From: Hymenolepis diminuta
Lineage: Eukaryota; Platyhelminthes; Cestoda; Cyclophyllidea; Hymenolepididae
DNA length: 64,000 nt
Assembly (NCBI GenBank): GCA_900708905.1
Contig: CAADRB010000022.1
Coordinates: 855,691 to 919,690 of the forward strand
Direction: 5' to 3'
How positions within the stretch are numbered: position 1 is the first letter of the stretch; each line of letters begins with the position of its first letter. Below, piece by piece: positions 49,053 to 63,323 of the stretch. A program made the translations under genes and the position numbers. The notes under the pieces are model-generated. The model worked only from the letters and a program-made list of their open reading frames with translations. It had not been told where the DNA came from and ran no database searches.

Positions 49053-49074
49053 GGGGGGAAGGGAAGGGGGGGGG
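49053..49074 (+). other. G-run tract just past the ECM29 stop
   Basis: G6, AA, G3, AA, G9 on the plus strand: G-quadruplex-capable if the long run folds twice. In the ECM29 transcript (minus strand) it is a C-rich tract beginning about 20 nt after the stop codon. Confidence 0.7.
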
Positions 49075-49094
49075 AATCCGGGACATTTCATTTC

Positions 49095-52000
49095 CTAGTT
49101 CATTTCAAGGAGATGTTTAGAGAGAGTTGTTGCATAATTCTTCATTTCCGTGTCATCACAATTTTCCAAAGACTTCAGTACGTCAAGTAATTGTTTTCTC
49201 ACCAAAACTACAATCGCTAAAAGACAAGATAAAAGATGAGAGGTTATTACGATTTCCAGAAATGGAGCAAAGTTAACAAATATTCAGGTGTGCATACCTG
49301 GGTACTTCATCAAGACTTTGATGGTATCCAGTACCTGATCTCGTAGAATTGCAGCCTTTGTGTTATCTGCGAAGAGCCTCAATTTATTCACCAATTCCTT
49401 TATACCGAGTTTCTCAATCTGTTTACCACCCTTCTCAGGAACTCTCCTCAGTAACTCCTCTCCAGTTATCCGAGCCCTGATGATGAAAAAAAGCGAACAA
49501 ATATAATCCAATATACATTAAAACGAACACTATTGCGTCAAAAGCCAATTACCATGGAGAGATTGCTCGTTGAACATGATACATACGCATATACCTTAAG
49601 ATTGCATCCAAATGGGAAAGTGATACTGTTTGCTGATTATCTCCGACATCACTTATTAAATCAATCTAGGGTTTACTTTCAATCAGTTTAAAGCAATAAT
49701 GCACCCAATCTCAGTCCCAGTTGATTTGGCACAAGCGACCTTGGCTAATTCTAGTAGACCAGCAAAAAAACCGAATTCATCTAATTGCTCTATGAAAAGG
49801 CTGCTGAAATTGCTGCTTTAGAAATAGCTGACTTATCCCTATCGCCTTATGCATCCCGAAAGAAACTTAATTTACCCAGATGATTGCGAAGCTGCACGAT
49901 ACGGTTGAAAGACGTGACACTTATTTAATTGAGCACTCTTAATGATCATGTAAACTGCTCACAGTCTATTACCTCACGCAACTGTGAATACTCTGTATTT
50001 CTAATGACCATACAAAGATTGTATTCCGTTTCCCGATATACGGAAATGATAAAACCATTCAAAAGCATGGTGGCTGCATGTGCATATATACAACATTCGG
50101 CTTCGAGGATTAATTCAGGCATGTCTTGCAAACTTACTTCGAAAGCACATTATAGATGCTCTTGAGAGCCGCACACTGAATTCTCCATCCACCCTGGCTT
50201 AGAAGATACACCAAATGACGCACCGTATCAACTAATCGATTGTCTAAAAAGAAAGAAATTGACGAAAGCGAAGAATTCAGAGAGGCAATGAATTTGAAAC
50301 CCCAACTTACTATAAGCCTCTTCATCAGCATTCACGGGCCACATTAAGCCAATAGCAATGACAGCTAACTCCAACTCCAATTCTGGCAATTCTTTAGAAA
50401 CCGTGTACTCTGTCTGATGTTGTTTGGACTTCTTCGATGACTGTTGTTCTCCACCTTCGAAAGCGTTTGATGGGATTCCGTTGGGTAGGATGATGCGCAG
50501 AAGACGAGTAAGACGGTCATCTCTGATTTTGCCCGCCTCGTCAAGTTCTGTCAATCCAGTGGCGTCACGCATACTGTACTCGCCAAAGAAGGCGAGAGCA
50601 TAGAAGGCCTCAATTTGATAGGCGACGCCGACGTGTTCCGTTCGACCTGAACGCGTCTCTCGAATCAATGTAGACCACAGCTAAATGTCAAAGAAAAAAC
50701 ACGTCAATAATCTAAAGATACCTGATAAAGTGTAACTGTCAAGGTGAAATTATAATTACTCATAATTATCAAATATTTTCCCATGATGAAATTAATACTT
50801 TATTTTGTTCTCTTCTCATTATTATTGAAATAACTATAAATAACTTCTATTGTTTATGTGAACTAATATGAGTTACGCTGTACTGTAGACAGTCCGAGTT
50901 GAACTGTAATAAACTTTCGCCATAGCAACGAGAAGTTGCGCTTTTCCTTCTTCTTGTTGGGATAGCGGCTTGTCGATCTTAAAAGCAACTTAATTCAAGT
51001 TTCAAATTCTTACCTCATCAGCAATAGGCAGATTCTTCATAACAAAGTTATTTTTTGCCGTAATAACAGAAAGCACTCGCATTGCTCGGAGAAGGTAGAC
51101 CTAGAGAAAACATAAAATAGTCAATAGGGAAAACGAATGGACGGGAAATAATAATTATAGTATACATTCCCTAAACCCTGCATAGATTAATATCTCATTA
51201 TTCCCGTTATTAATTATAAACACTACTCCGCTTTACTTCTCAGCGGTTAATTTTATCGTTCGTTGCTTGGACATTCAGTGTGTCCCCTGCAGGCTCTCAT
51301 ATATCTTAAAACTGTTGAAGAGAAGTATTTTCTGGCACTTATCATAAGCAGAGAAGCACCCGGGATTTATCCGATTGGGAAAATAAATTACGGTCTCTTC
51401 GAAGCGACTATAACAAATAAAACTACTGCTGGTGCTCAATATATAACAAGTGTGAAGGAAAACAAGAGGAAAAGCAAACACACCTTTCCACTCCAAGAGC
51501 CTGTTTCTTTGAGAGCAGAAATAAGGAGCTTCACCAAATCACACCAGACGATGAAAGTGAAGACAGCTCCTCCTTCTTCCCGATCATCATAGTCATCCTC
51601 ATCTTCATTCTCTTCGCTATTTTCGTCATCCTCTTCATTTTGCTCCGCCTCCTCATCCCCATCCTGGTGCTGCTTGTCAACTTCTCCGACACCATTACCA
51701 CTTCCATTCCCGGCTTTATCAGCTCCTCCAGATCCACTTTCCTCGCCTACATGATAGAGAAAAGAGTCGAAATAGAACCATCAGTAAAAGTAAAATCATT
51801 TAAAAGTAAAAATCTAGTTATCTGAAACATATAAATCAGCACCAGCTACCCTTAAAAGAGACAAATTTATTCACTTGGCATCCTAAATTCCCTGTGGCCA
51901 AGTGTTTCTCGTGTATCTATCTGTCTATCTAGACATAATATACGAAAATGAATTTCGGCCAAGACGCGTTCAATCTGGATTTTTGTGCGTAGCTACCAAT

Positions 52001-55000
52001 AAGTTACATTGACCAACCACTCGATTCGATCAATTGGTTAATAAACACCAAACTCTATGAACAAAAACTTGATTCAGATCATAAAAGACAACAGGCAACC
52101 AGTGATTCCGAGGTTCAAGTAATAAGACTTTTTGATTTCTTGACCTTTGTCTCAAAATTAGCCCATATTTGGACTATTTAAATTGTTTTATTTAGATACT
52201 TCCCATGCGTAAAATGTTGCAATGTTCGCAGTTCCACCTGTTGCCATGAGTAACAACAGTAGGAAACCTTGTCTTTACGAAATTATATTACTATTGGGGG
52301 ACATAGAATAACCTTATAAGCTGATAAAAGAAACAAGCCGGAGAACAATTAATAGTTTCTAAAACCTTTATATATTCATTTGCATGAAGTTACTATATAC
52401 TCACACTGAACAGAATAAACAATCAAAATCTTGTTAACGTCCAGGCTTTGCATTGTTTATAACGCCATAAATAACCATGATCAAAGCTTTCAAAACCTAG
52501 TTTCAACTTTAGATGACAGAGAAGACATTTCTCATAATGAATATAATACAATAATCACTCATAACCTTAGTGATGTTCTCCCTTACAAACAAAACTCAAT
52601 ATACGGTCTAGATATTTTTATCTTCACAAAGTCGTTATTGGCTGCCTATTAAGCCCGTCCCAACACAGCTCAATTGTTGTACCCGCTACAAAGACGGGTA
52701 TTTAACTTTACGTATACTGGAACTTGAGGTGAGACTTTAGCAACCCAAGGCCTCAGACACTGAAGGCTCTGTAAATAATATTACCAATATAAGTTAATGC
52801 AGGAGAGAGATGCCTTCTAGCATTCAAGAAAAATTTTGACAATATTCCAATAACTTAAAAATAAAGCATTAATGCAGTTAAAGACTCACCCTCCGCCTGT
52901 TTATGAGCAGTATCGCTAGATTTTGCCGGTTGAGCGATATCGATAGGATAAATGGGCATAGATTCGACGACATAAACGAAGAAGAGAAGTGTCAACGCAG
53001 CCTGATTTCGCACAAGCCAAGAGGGCGATTTAATCAGAGCCTCAGAGAGGGTGCTAATAAAATTGCTGAGCATGGGCTGTCTGAAGAGGTCAATAATTGA
53101 GTAGATGGCCGAGGTGAACGAGGGATCTATTTGACGGATGATATTGCTTGACATCACACCAGCGACGAAGTCTTCCACATGACCTGAAGAGTGTGTCTCA
53201 GACATAATCTCCTGCCAGAGAGCTCGACGTTGTGTCAACTCCTCCACTGCGTCATCATCATAGATAGCTGTAGCAGTTGTGAAGGGGAGACTCGTCAAAG
53301 AAGTGCTTAGAGGCTCTCCTCCGAACATGTCGTTGGAAAAACTGTTGAGTTTTAGAACATCCTCTCCCTGTGAGGAAAAAAGATGAACTCAGACAGAGAA
53401 CTAATAGGCAATGTATTTGTGGTGGTCTCTCGAATTACTAAACCTTTCCTCTTCATTTTGTATGCTTTCATAAATGCATGACTTGGAGTATGTACTAGAT
53501 ACCCCCTAATTTGTCGCTTAAAACAATCCCTGATCTCGTTTGTACCGAACAGACGCATTAAACCGTTTTTCAAACTTTTAACTTTGGGTACATAAAAACT
53601 GGTATTTCAACGGCCCTGGAATGGAGCCTAACTCATCCCTGGTAATGTGTGCTGAGTGATGAACAAGACACGAGACGTGGACTTACCAGAGCATTTATGA
53701 CGATCATGGGCAAGGTGAGACCGAGGTGGGATTGAATGAGGTCGGGACAGAAGCGGGCAATGGCATGCATCACTCGAACACAGGCCCATTGATTCGAGGC
53801 ACTAGCAGCTCCCGTCTGACCACTGCCACCCACATTACAACTAGAAGTACCTGTTTCCAAAAACCAGGAGCGAACACGTTGGAAAACCTTTGCAATGCTC
53901 GTTTCCTACACAGATACACATATAGAGAAATATTATTTGATGAGAGTTTCACTAATAAGCACAAGAAAGGGAGAAAGAGCAAGCAGACTAACCTTAGAGA
54001 AACGCATGAGGAGGGCAAGAGCTTGGGCCATTTCCTCTTGCACCGTCATACGACCGAGACTGTCCAAGTGACGACCGGCAGTAGGCAAAGCACCAAGAAT
54101 TGCGGCCATCAGTTTGCCCGTGTGTTGGGATAGTGCTGCAGAGACGGTTGTCCGAGGCTTTGAAGCATCCGACTCGCCACCACTGGATTCGTCTTTCTTG
54201 ACTAAATATTAAATAAATGAACAATGGTATTAAGAGTGGCAGTCTTCTGTAAGTTAGTAAAGCAACTTTCCAACAAACGAATAGGCAAGATTGTATACAA
54301 ACTAATGACAAAAATAACATAATGAGTTTATATGAGAAAAAAAAAACGGTTAAAATTTGATTGCTCTGTATCGCAGGATACAATCACAAAAGTAACTTTT
54401 CTTTCCACGTTTCACTCCAAGATGAAGTTATTAATATTTAACACATTTAAAGGCGAAATTTCTCTTTTCTCCATACTCATGTACAGTTAACTTAATTTAA
54501 ATCCTATGGATGTACACCTTGTTAATATAATGGCTATCAGCACTCGTTATAGTATGGGCTACAGGGAACTGAACAGTCATTCCTCAAATTGACTATCGGC
54601 AATAACTCTCAAGCCAACATAAGAAAGTGTTTTCTAACGCCTATATTGGATGGGGGTTAGCATCATTAAACAGCTGAACATATCGAAAGCCAATTCCATG
54701 AGAAACAAACTATACTACAAATAATATTGAATAAGTAGGTGACAAAACTCACCATGACGACTGGAAACAGCCGTAGTAGTGGTCAGCACCGAATAGGAAG
54801 GTGCAGAGGCATGAGCAAGAAGAGAGAGGAAAGTGCAAGTGGCGGTTGCCACAGCAGCAGCAGAGTTTGCAAGTACACCACGTGATCCACCACCTGCACT
54901 ACTGCCTCCACTACCCACCATTCCACTTCCAGCTCGAATTAGGTCGATGAAGGGCACTATTAGCATCTCCAGTGCATTGTCATCCATTAGACGAACGCAC

Positions 55001-58000
55001 TAAAGAGAAAAGAAGTGATAGAAAGTGAAGCATTTCATCTAAATCAACTTATATAGCCTTCTTCGCGATGAGTCTGGAGCCGCAGAGGTCAAATAGCAAT
55101 ATTATAACAGAATAAAATATAGAGGAGGGTGCGTACCAAGCGCAAAACCTCAGCCATTTGGATTTCTTTGGCAATTGAAGCATTAACACCAGAAGCGGGA
55201 TGCCAGCTTTGATGTTGATGCTGGATGCTACCCATGAAGGGACGCATGACACTGACAACACGAGCCGGATTGAGATACGCCATGGTGTGCAGTCCCACCA
55301 GAGTCAAATGCGGAAGCGCATGTTTGAGCGAGGCGGGATTGGCCAATCTTGAAGCGGCAAGCAAAAGATCCACGCTGAGTGAGTGCGATTCTGAGAGATC
55401 TCTGTGAGGAGGAGCCATCGAGAAGTTTGTGGAGATTGTTCGAGAAATGAGAATAGGGAGGAGACGAGGTAAGAGACCTGTGGCCACTTCTCGACAAGAG
55501 GGGTCATCCAATGCTCGAATCATCAACTACAAGAGATTAATATTACACAAATATGGTTAGGGATTTCTAGCAAGAGACTGGAAAGACAAACCTTCTGGAT
55601 AGCAGAGGCAGCTTTTTCAGCAGCAGAAGGTGGTTTTAATACGGCTTCATTGATAGAGTTTGCACCACCGTCGACACCGGCATCATCATCAGTCTTCTCC
55701 GTGTCGACAAGCGCAAGTAGACCAGAGAGGAGTGAGGGCAGGTGGGCAGCGAACTGCTTATAGGCGGATGGGTGCTCAGTGAGGGCCACGACGGCATGAC
55801 AACAGGCATCGCGTAGATTGGGATCGGAGGCTGTGTTTGAGGAGGATGACGGTGAGGCGGGAGATTTTGCGGCTTTTGTGGTGGAGGTCAGTCCCAATTG
55901 AGACTTGATCTCACACAGAATAGCATTGAAGTTGGCGTCAATCTACGGAATACATAAATTATAGATTAAGCCACAGTGGATACTTAACTACTTAGTTATA
56001 CAATTCAGTAATAAACAGCTACGGTGACCTGTCCAATCTTTGATTAAATTCACGAAAATAATTACATGATACAGCATCTGACATAAATAGTTTAGTAGGT
56101 CGCCAACATTAAGGTTAAAGCAAGGCAGGAAACATAAGAGACAAGAGAGCTACCAATTTGCATTAATTTGAGCCTCGGTCCTTCGATGTATGTCTATTTC
56201 CGAGATTTTGCAACTGTAATCTAAAACGTTGTTGACATCAACCAATCGATTTCCTTCCTAATTTTCCAAATCCCCAAAGTTTGCTTCCAAGGCCTTGATT
56301 GCACATGCGATTTCCACCAACGAACACTTCAAATAAGTCACTTGTTTACGTACGCGTCCTAGTTAAATCGCGTACTGACTCAAAAAAATTATTATATTGT
56401 ATAAATTGTTCTAAGGCATTTTCTGTACTCTTTTTGACTTGATTGGAGTAGAATTAACGGCTGACTTACGTTACCTTAATAAAACTTCTTTTGAGAATGC
56501 AGCGTTCAGTCATCCATATACATCACTGAATGTGCACTGAGACTAGGTCTGACAGACCTCTGATCTGTCAGACGTACACGTTGACCGTTGCTCCACTGGG
56601 GCACAACTACATTTAGTTTACTATCGGAGGTAAAATTTAATATTATCTTAGCGAATATAAGACCACTTCGCGAAGTACAAGAATACGGAGAAGGTAACCG
56701 TAACTGAGTAATACCATCTCTTTTTTTTCCCGCTCTTCAAAAAATTTTGCAAATAAACCTGTTTGCCATTTCTCTCTATGTTGTTTTGAAGATTGATACA
56801 AATTAGAAGGGGGCAGCTGGCTAGAATAGGTAGGGATCGATATCAGATGCATAGGTGCCAGTTTCCTCCAAAGCATGATTTCTAATCCAGCTGCCAAACA
56901 GAACGGCTAGATTATTAACCATCCAATCAAGTTCTCTTTTTATGATGCCGTATTCTTAACACGAAAGAAGACCCAACCAGCGTCCAATTCCGGGGATAAT
57001 ATCAAGGAGCCCAAATAAATGTTCAATATCACACGAGCTAGCTATATTCCTTTTTACCTTCCACTACTTACGTTGAGACATCTACATTTCAGTACATTGT
57101 ATACCCATTTTTCTCAGCGTACCAACATTGGTGGCAGTGATCAGACCATAGTTGAGTATCTATCGGGTGTTAAATTCTCATTAGTCTGCATGCTTCTCTA
57201 CTGACTGGCGAGGTTAAGTATACTTCAATTCCTCAGTAAAAATGTGCTCACAAACCCTAAGTTAACCAATGAAATTGATGATACGACAATTCAAATTCGG
57301 GCGAAGTTGGGGTTTAGTGCAAAAAGGGAGCATGTTAAGCCAACTTACAATCCAATAATTCCCCTCTATCTTCCTAAAACCCATTAAACACGTAAATGAG
57401 AATCATATCATATCAAATTTAAATCAAACCGCTCACCAATTCAGAGGCAAGAGTGTTGACAGATATCGTGGCGAGATTTCCACTCTCCCAAGTGGTAGCA
57501 ATATTAGTTGGTGACGCAGTCGATTTCTCAGGCTTTCCTGTTGTTGAGGAGCTGGCAGAAGACGCCACAGCTGCTAAACTACTGCCTGCATTCGCAGACG
57601 ATGCAGCACTGGTAGCATTGGAGGTTGCAAAGAGAATCAAAGCCAGCCAGATTTTGTGCATAGCGGCGCGCATTTTCGGTCTAGCCATATCGTAGCGACG
57701 AATAAAGATACGTGGAACGAGGCGAGGGAGTGCGGGAGCGAGAGAACGTCCAAGACGACGTACCAAGCCAACACACGCCATCGAACAGAGTGTTATGTAC
57801 TGGGCAGTGAGGGAATTGCTTCCTGCTGTTGAAGTGGTATCCAGAAAACTAGGGGTGGAGAATGTTGAGGAAGGATTGGTGGTTGTAGCCAAGACTAGAA
57901 GTGAGAGGGTCATATCTTCACGGCCAATTTGGTGAGCAAGATGACAGAGCTCTCGGAAAACCGGGTTGGGTCTGCGCATACGAAGGAAGTACTTGAATAA

Positions 58001-61000
58001 CAATGAATAGGGAAAACGTGAGAAAAAGAGAAAGAGACGTACCGTTTTGAGTCCAAGATAGACTTGTTTAGACTATCAACTAAAGTTTTGCGAGCACTCT
58101 CATCGCTTCGATCGTACATCAGGCCCAGAATATTGGCGGCCATGCATTGTAAAGCTTCTGGAATTACAAAGAAGGAACGTTCGGAACGCGACTCAAAACA
58201 AACCCAGATGATGTAAATGTTAGGAATACAGATTCGTAGGGATATTAACTTAATACTTCTTTGAAATAAAGGATTAGTTAAGTCGACGACATTCCAGTAT
58301 CTTCTCAAATGCATGACCAAACGAAATCTGCCGAAATATAACCTAGGGTAAAGGTATAATTAAACCAAATTGGAAAAGACTTCGGTGAAACCTAAGGAAT
58401 TCAACTCCATCTTTTTAAAGGAAACTACATAGAGAAGAACCTTGAATATACTCATTAAGAACAAGTTCCCTACAGATTTGGGATTTCTGACAATTAAGCA
58501 ATATTAGTATGTACTTTTATTTACAATTGTATAATCGGACAAGCTGGCGCATAAAATCAGGGAAAAGAGTATGAAGATTTGGACTATTGCTACTCAGCTT
58601 AAAAGAAACCATGCCGTTACTTTTTTCAAAAAATATTCGAAGAGTCTCCCACTGAATAGAATATTAATGTTAGGAACAGCATGTTTATATATGACGTATC
58701 AGCCACAATCGCCTTTTGTAAAACTTAACGGAAACGGAAATTGGCCACTGGAGTTTTATATCGATCATTGAGCCTGATGAACAGTAATACCGTCGATAGT
58801 ACAAGATAGTACTGCTTTCTTTTCCGCAAATATTCGCATTTAATTGTCAGCTTCGAACTTTACTGCTATTGCTGAAATTTCCTTTAGGTAGAGATTTACA
58901 CTTTTTGCAGAGGGCATCAACATTGCTGGCTGTTTTAGCCATGACAGGGAGGCTAATCCAAGTACCTCTTTGGAGTCTTGATTTGTCCTTGTGGTGGTCA
59001 TAATGGTTCAAATGAAGCCTTAGGGCAAGATAACTAGGTAGGCTTTTCATAGCAGCCAAAAAGTGACGTCTTCTTGAAATATGGCCGCCGAATTTCCCAG
59101 AGAAATCTGCTGAGCTAAATCATGGTATGGTCATGGCTATGCTAGAGCATAATCCTAAGATAAGCTTTCCTGTTATGTTTAGGAGGCCTTTAAATCTGTT
59201 GTTGCCAGACACCCTTAGTACTATTGTGGGGAGGCTGAAACAGAGGATTGGCTCCACGAAAATCAGTGCATAATAAACTCAGTTCCCGTCTTAACAGGCG
59301 AAAAATTTGAACGAACCGTGATTTTCTGAGAGCAGATTGATGAAGAGTTGCGGGGGGAGTAGAGTGGTGGGCGGTGGAGTGAATCGTCGGGCCATTGAAA
59401 GCGCCCAAATGGTGACAGCGAGTGCAGTGGGTGGTGGGGGTTTTACCTGGCCGGCCTTGTGGCTGAGAACTGTGGTAAAGCGCTCGGACAACCACTTGCC
59501 GGCCGGCGAATTTGCCACCGCTTCAGCCGCCACCTGGGGCACATGCTGGGGGTAGGTGCGCTCGTACCAGAGACCCTTGTATGGCGATGCGGATCCCAGA
59601 AGAGCATCGGCCATTGCTCCGCCTACTGCCAACTGTAGAGCAGGGTCATTCAACTATAGAGAGAAAGCAAAGAGCAAAAAGGTATCTATAAGGACATGTA
59701 CGCTTATGGGAAAAAAATAGCCGATAACAGTTAAATAAGCAGTTTTGAATTTAAAAAACGTTTACTTACCGTCATCATTTTAGACATGGCCTCGATAATG
59801 TACATAAGATGCGGATGCGTAGATACCTTGCTGTCACCTTCAGGCGGCTCACCAGTACAAAGGAATCCGAGTGTGCGGAGGGCAGCAAACCAAACGCACT
59901 GATGACCCGGCATAGATGGCAACAACTCCTCACTACTACTTGCACCATTTCCACATCCAGCTTCAGCTGCTTTGGTAACAGCAGGAGACGGTGGCAGAGT
60001 GAGATAGAGGGCGATACGAGCCACCAGATTTGCCTTGCTTTCTCCACAGGGTGGGAGCGGACCTGTAGGCTCGATTTCAGGAACAGAACCCGCTGGGAGG
60101 TTTGCGAAACAGCCCGCTTGGCCTAGAACTATGAGGGACTCGAGGAGTGCTGCAACTGTGTTTTGGGCGAGTGTGGGGGTAGCGTAACGGACAACCACCT
60201 TATCAGTTTTGTCTTGTTGTTGACTGGCCTTGTCCTTATTACCACCGAGAGGTTTGTCCATCAAGAATGCAGGGCGAACAAAGAAGGGGTCTAAAGACAA
60301 GTTCCATTAGTAGAATTTCAAATAAAATAATGCTCTAATAAAATATGCCCGAATTGGGAAATTTCAAAGTACGGAGGTAAATAAATGACCCAAAACACAA
60401 TTAGAAATTCATCATTCCTCAGGTCACGCAAAAAAAGTAAATCTGAAATACCTATGATTTTCAAGAATTTCTCAAGGGCTTCATTGAGGTTGCCGTGTAG
60501 TTGTTGCTGCTTATTTTTCTGATCCTGTTTCTTGGATTTCTTTGATTTTCCACTTGGAGGAGTGCCATTGCTACTAACAACTGTATTAGTAGCAGATGAT
60601 GCACCACTTGATTGAAAGGAATACTTATCATGGAGATGTTTCAGTAGATAGGCAGCACCTAAACCCATTCCCTGAATTTGATGCGATGTTTCGATATCTA
60701 CAGTGATGGTATTGCCACCACTTTGCTTGGGAATCTTATCCAACATTCCAAGGGCTACTTGCAGAGCATCTTGGGTCTGATTTTCCACAGTGAAAGCGGC
60801 AACGATGGAGGCGCATGCGTGGCGACAGTTGGCACCTCGTGCAGTACCAAGCAGTGAATTCTAAAATAAAGAAATTTAATGGAGCAACTCACTTTTCCAT
60901 CAAATATCAACAAAATATCGTACTCTGGCGTAAAAAGTAAATTCCAAAACTCACTCTAGCACCAGTTTTCTTGGAAACCCAAATAGTTAAAGTCATCATA

Positions 61001-63323
61001 CCTTATGAACGACCTTTACATTGGTTAAAGAAACACTACTTCACCATCAACACCTGATCTCCTTAGACTTCCTTTCCCAAAGTGATTAATTTTACCAATG
61101 CTCAGAATTCAGTGTATCAAACACTACAAATTGGCTAGTTCAGGTTTGCCATTGAAAAAATTCCAAACAAACAACAAAATACAGATTACAATCATCGCAA
61201 AGAGACTTACTGTTATTAGGCTCAAGGTTTCTTTGCCTTCTTCCCTTAGGGCTTTCACATTGTTCACTACGATCTCTTCCATGAAATTAGGGAATTCGGG
61301 CACTGTAAATATGGAAAAAAATTAAGAGGACTTTTAACAAGAGTACGAGAAATCTAGACTCACAATCCCAAGATGGTTGGGACTTGGAGAAGATGACATG
61401 ATGAATGAGATGGAAGAATCTCAGGACACTTTCACGAACTTGATCCTGGTTGGGTACATTGATTGCGTCTGTGGATCCAACTACACTCTCGGCACCTTTT
61501 CCTAATACGGATGTGGCGGAATTCGCCGACTGATCGGACAAGGAAAGTAAGTATCTAACATTCTGATTAATTCGATAGCGGATTTCATCGTCTGTCTCGT
61601 ATATCATCTCCTTTTCTTGAGTTGAAGTGAGTCCACCCTTTACTGACAGCAGACAAAGGCGAATAAATTGTACAACCTAAAAAAATTAATATTATAATGT
61701 AAAAGTAGGAATTATTTCGTTTTAGACAGCTATCCACTCTGGAACCCATTTAGTTCTAAAGATGCAATAACTATAGATATCTGCTTTAAAGTGAAATTTA
61801 AAAACTGGAGAGTAATTATTCATAAAGGCATTGTGCTTAAATTGCATTTAATAGATATCATGATGCGAAGTAACGATTTCATTAACCACTGGAAAACGGG
61901 GCTTAAACAACACCCTAAACCAAAAAGAGAACAAAAACTGCCGTTAAATTTCATTTTATAAATGAAGTTTCATTATAACGACCCGGTTTCCACTCACATT
62001 ACACTGATACGTATTCTTTACTCTCTTAAATTTAGTTCCTACCTTCTCTCCCACTATCTCTCGTATTCCTTTTTGTGGTTCAATATAACCTAGCTCTTCA
62101 TTCAACTCTTGATTTTCTGATTTAAGGCTGTTGAGTCCCGTTAATCTTTAGGAAGTTTTGTAAGGGATATCCCTATTTCTACTTGATTGGGCTCCCAAAG
62201 TAGCTCAACTAGTGGGATTTAAAGGTATTTCAAAATGTCCGATATAAGCTATTAAACTGCAGAAATACAATCACACATCAGAATTACTGTACCCTAAGTC
62301 CGATTAGTTTCTGGAAGCATGAAATAAACAAACTTACTGGAGTCAGTCGTTCAACATCAAAGTCAAGACTCTTCTTGTATGGATTCTGCAACATAATCAA
62401 AGCGGTAAGTTAAGCTAGAGTTGGAATTCAAGCGATAAACGATTTGAGAGAGACTTACATTAATGACAAAGTCGACAAAGTTTGGCACGTTGACGCGTCC
62501 ATAGACAATATCGGTGCCAATTTGTGGATCAAGAAAGATTGAAAAAACCATTCGAGCCTCATTTCGAACTTTAGGATCTCTGTATAAATACGCACACAAT
62601 AGTGGTTTAGAAGTCACAAAATGAATGAAGAATGGTATTTAATTAACATACACGTCCCCCAAGGCTTGAAGAATGAGGTACCGAGTAGGAATGTGATCTG
62701 GAGGATAGATAATTCCAGCAAAATGAACGGCCACCAAACGGCTGACAGGATCCGGCTAAAATAAAGATCCAAAAACGCCGCAAAGTGATAAAAACCATTC
62801 CCAAAGCAAATAGTAAGGATACAACGAAGTATTATTCCCGATCAAATCCATCCTATATCACTGTCACTAAACATCTAATCATCCTTCTCACATTTCTAGG
62901 CCCGGAACAAAGGTAGAAAAATCTCTAATTTCACTGCAATACGGACCGATCAAAAGGGGGGAGGGAATAAAGCCATACCCTCTCCATATTGTCAAAGAGG
63001 AGGCGTTCCAGCTTAGCCAGTTGGTTTCGGAGAGCAGGATAATTTTGCCGTTGAGCTTCTTGGAAAGTGAAAGCCAGACGCCGGAGACAGTTGGCTGCAG
63101 CGATTTTCAGGTCTGCGTCTATGTCCTGTTGAGAGAAAAAAATTTAATTCATGCTACTAATACATTTAACAGTAATATCACACACGATTCATCATTCTAG
63201 GCTTACTTCAGAGAGGACATCAAAAAGCCGAGGTAGCTGTGAGGGATCTTTTAAGAGGTAATTGGGTTCTCGAGACAAGAAGCGCGAGAGTAGTTCAAAT
63301 CCACGAGCTCTTGGTTGAACAAG
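49095..63323 (-). CDS. ECM29: Proteasome adapter and scaffold protein ECM29 (5' end outside window)
   Basis: ECM29 (ECPAS) is a HEAT-repeat scaffold that binds both 26S proteasome particles and acts in quality control and localisation. I assign 24 exons in coding order: 63323-63207, 63125-62979, 62755-62652, 62579-62459, 62385-62338, 61676-61364, 61302-61211, 60860-60452, 60290-59770, 59653-59317, 58157-58043, 57971-57437, 55942-55592, 55526-55137, 54999-54753, 54201-53993, 53905-53687, 53367-52890, 51746-51484, 51100-51014, 50680-50311, 50243-50138, 49476-49298, 49216-49095. All phases match; they total 5880 nt (1959 residues plus stop). Family landmarks in order: DHIPTRYLILQALGDV; ANILGLMYDRSDESARKTLV; PRLVPRIFIRRYDMARPKMR; LEMLIVPFIDLIRAGSG; WQEIMSE; LTLPMIVINAL. 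The human protein is about 1845 residues in full, so this one is enlarged by Ser/Ala/Gly-rich and acidic inserts (EEDDENSEENEDEDDYDD in 51484-51746). Confidence 0.9.
51747..52889 (-). other. ECM29 intron with family F copy
   Basis: One of the three largest ECM29 introns (about 1.14 kb). It contains a family F copy at about 52010-52255 and otherwise AT-rich sequence with no gene. Confidence 0.6.
52010..52255 (+). repeat. Dispersed repeat family F copy
   Basis: Family order: GACCAACCACTCGATT, AATTGGTTAATAAAC, AGTGATTCCGAGG, AATAAGACTTTTTGATTTCTTG, TTTAAATTGTTTTATTTAGA, then TGCGTAAAATGTTG. Quite diverged. Confidence 0.45.
55943..57436 (-). other. Largest ECM29 intron (about 1.5 kb)
   Basis: Flanked by a GTGAGC donor (57431-57436) and a TCCGTAG acceptor (55943 side), both phase 0. 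It holds a tRNA-like sequence at 56530-56606 and open frames (56643-56897 minus, 57019-57204 plus) with no recognisable pattern. Confidence 0.55.
56530..56606 (-). repeat. tRNA-like sequence in ECM29 intron
   Basis: On the minus strand, CCCAGTGGAGCAACGGTCAACGTG looks like a tRNA acceptor-proximal end plus D arm/A box. Then GTCTGACAGATCAGAGG resembles an anticodon arm. The B box is missing, and GTCTGACAGA...TCTGTCAGAC forms an inverted repeat. A degraded tRNA-derived insertion is the likeliest reading. Confidence 0.35.
58158..59316 (-). other. ECM29 intron (about 1.16 kb)
   Basis: Donor GTTCGT at 59311-59316 and acceptor TAATTCCAG at the low end. Nothing recognisable lies inside; the open frames at 58571-58771 (plus) and 58847-59059 (minus) are not protein-like. 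Confidence 0.55.

Noticed and set aside
53726..54133. 135-codon plus-strand open frame
   Set aside because: Shadow of two ECM29 exons on the opposite strand and the intron between them.
57972..57991. Longer version of the ECM29 exon using acceptor TTATTCAAG at 57992
   Set aside because: It breaks phase with the preceding donor AAACG/GTACGT; the acceptor CGCAG just downstream restores it and fits the protein family.
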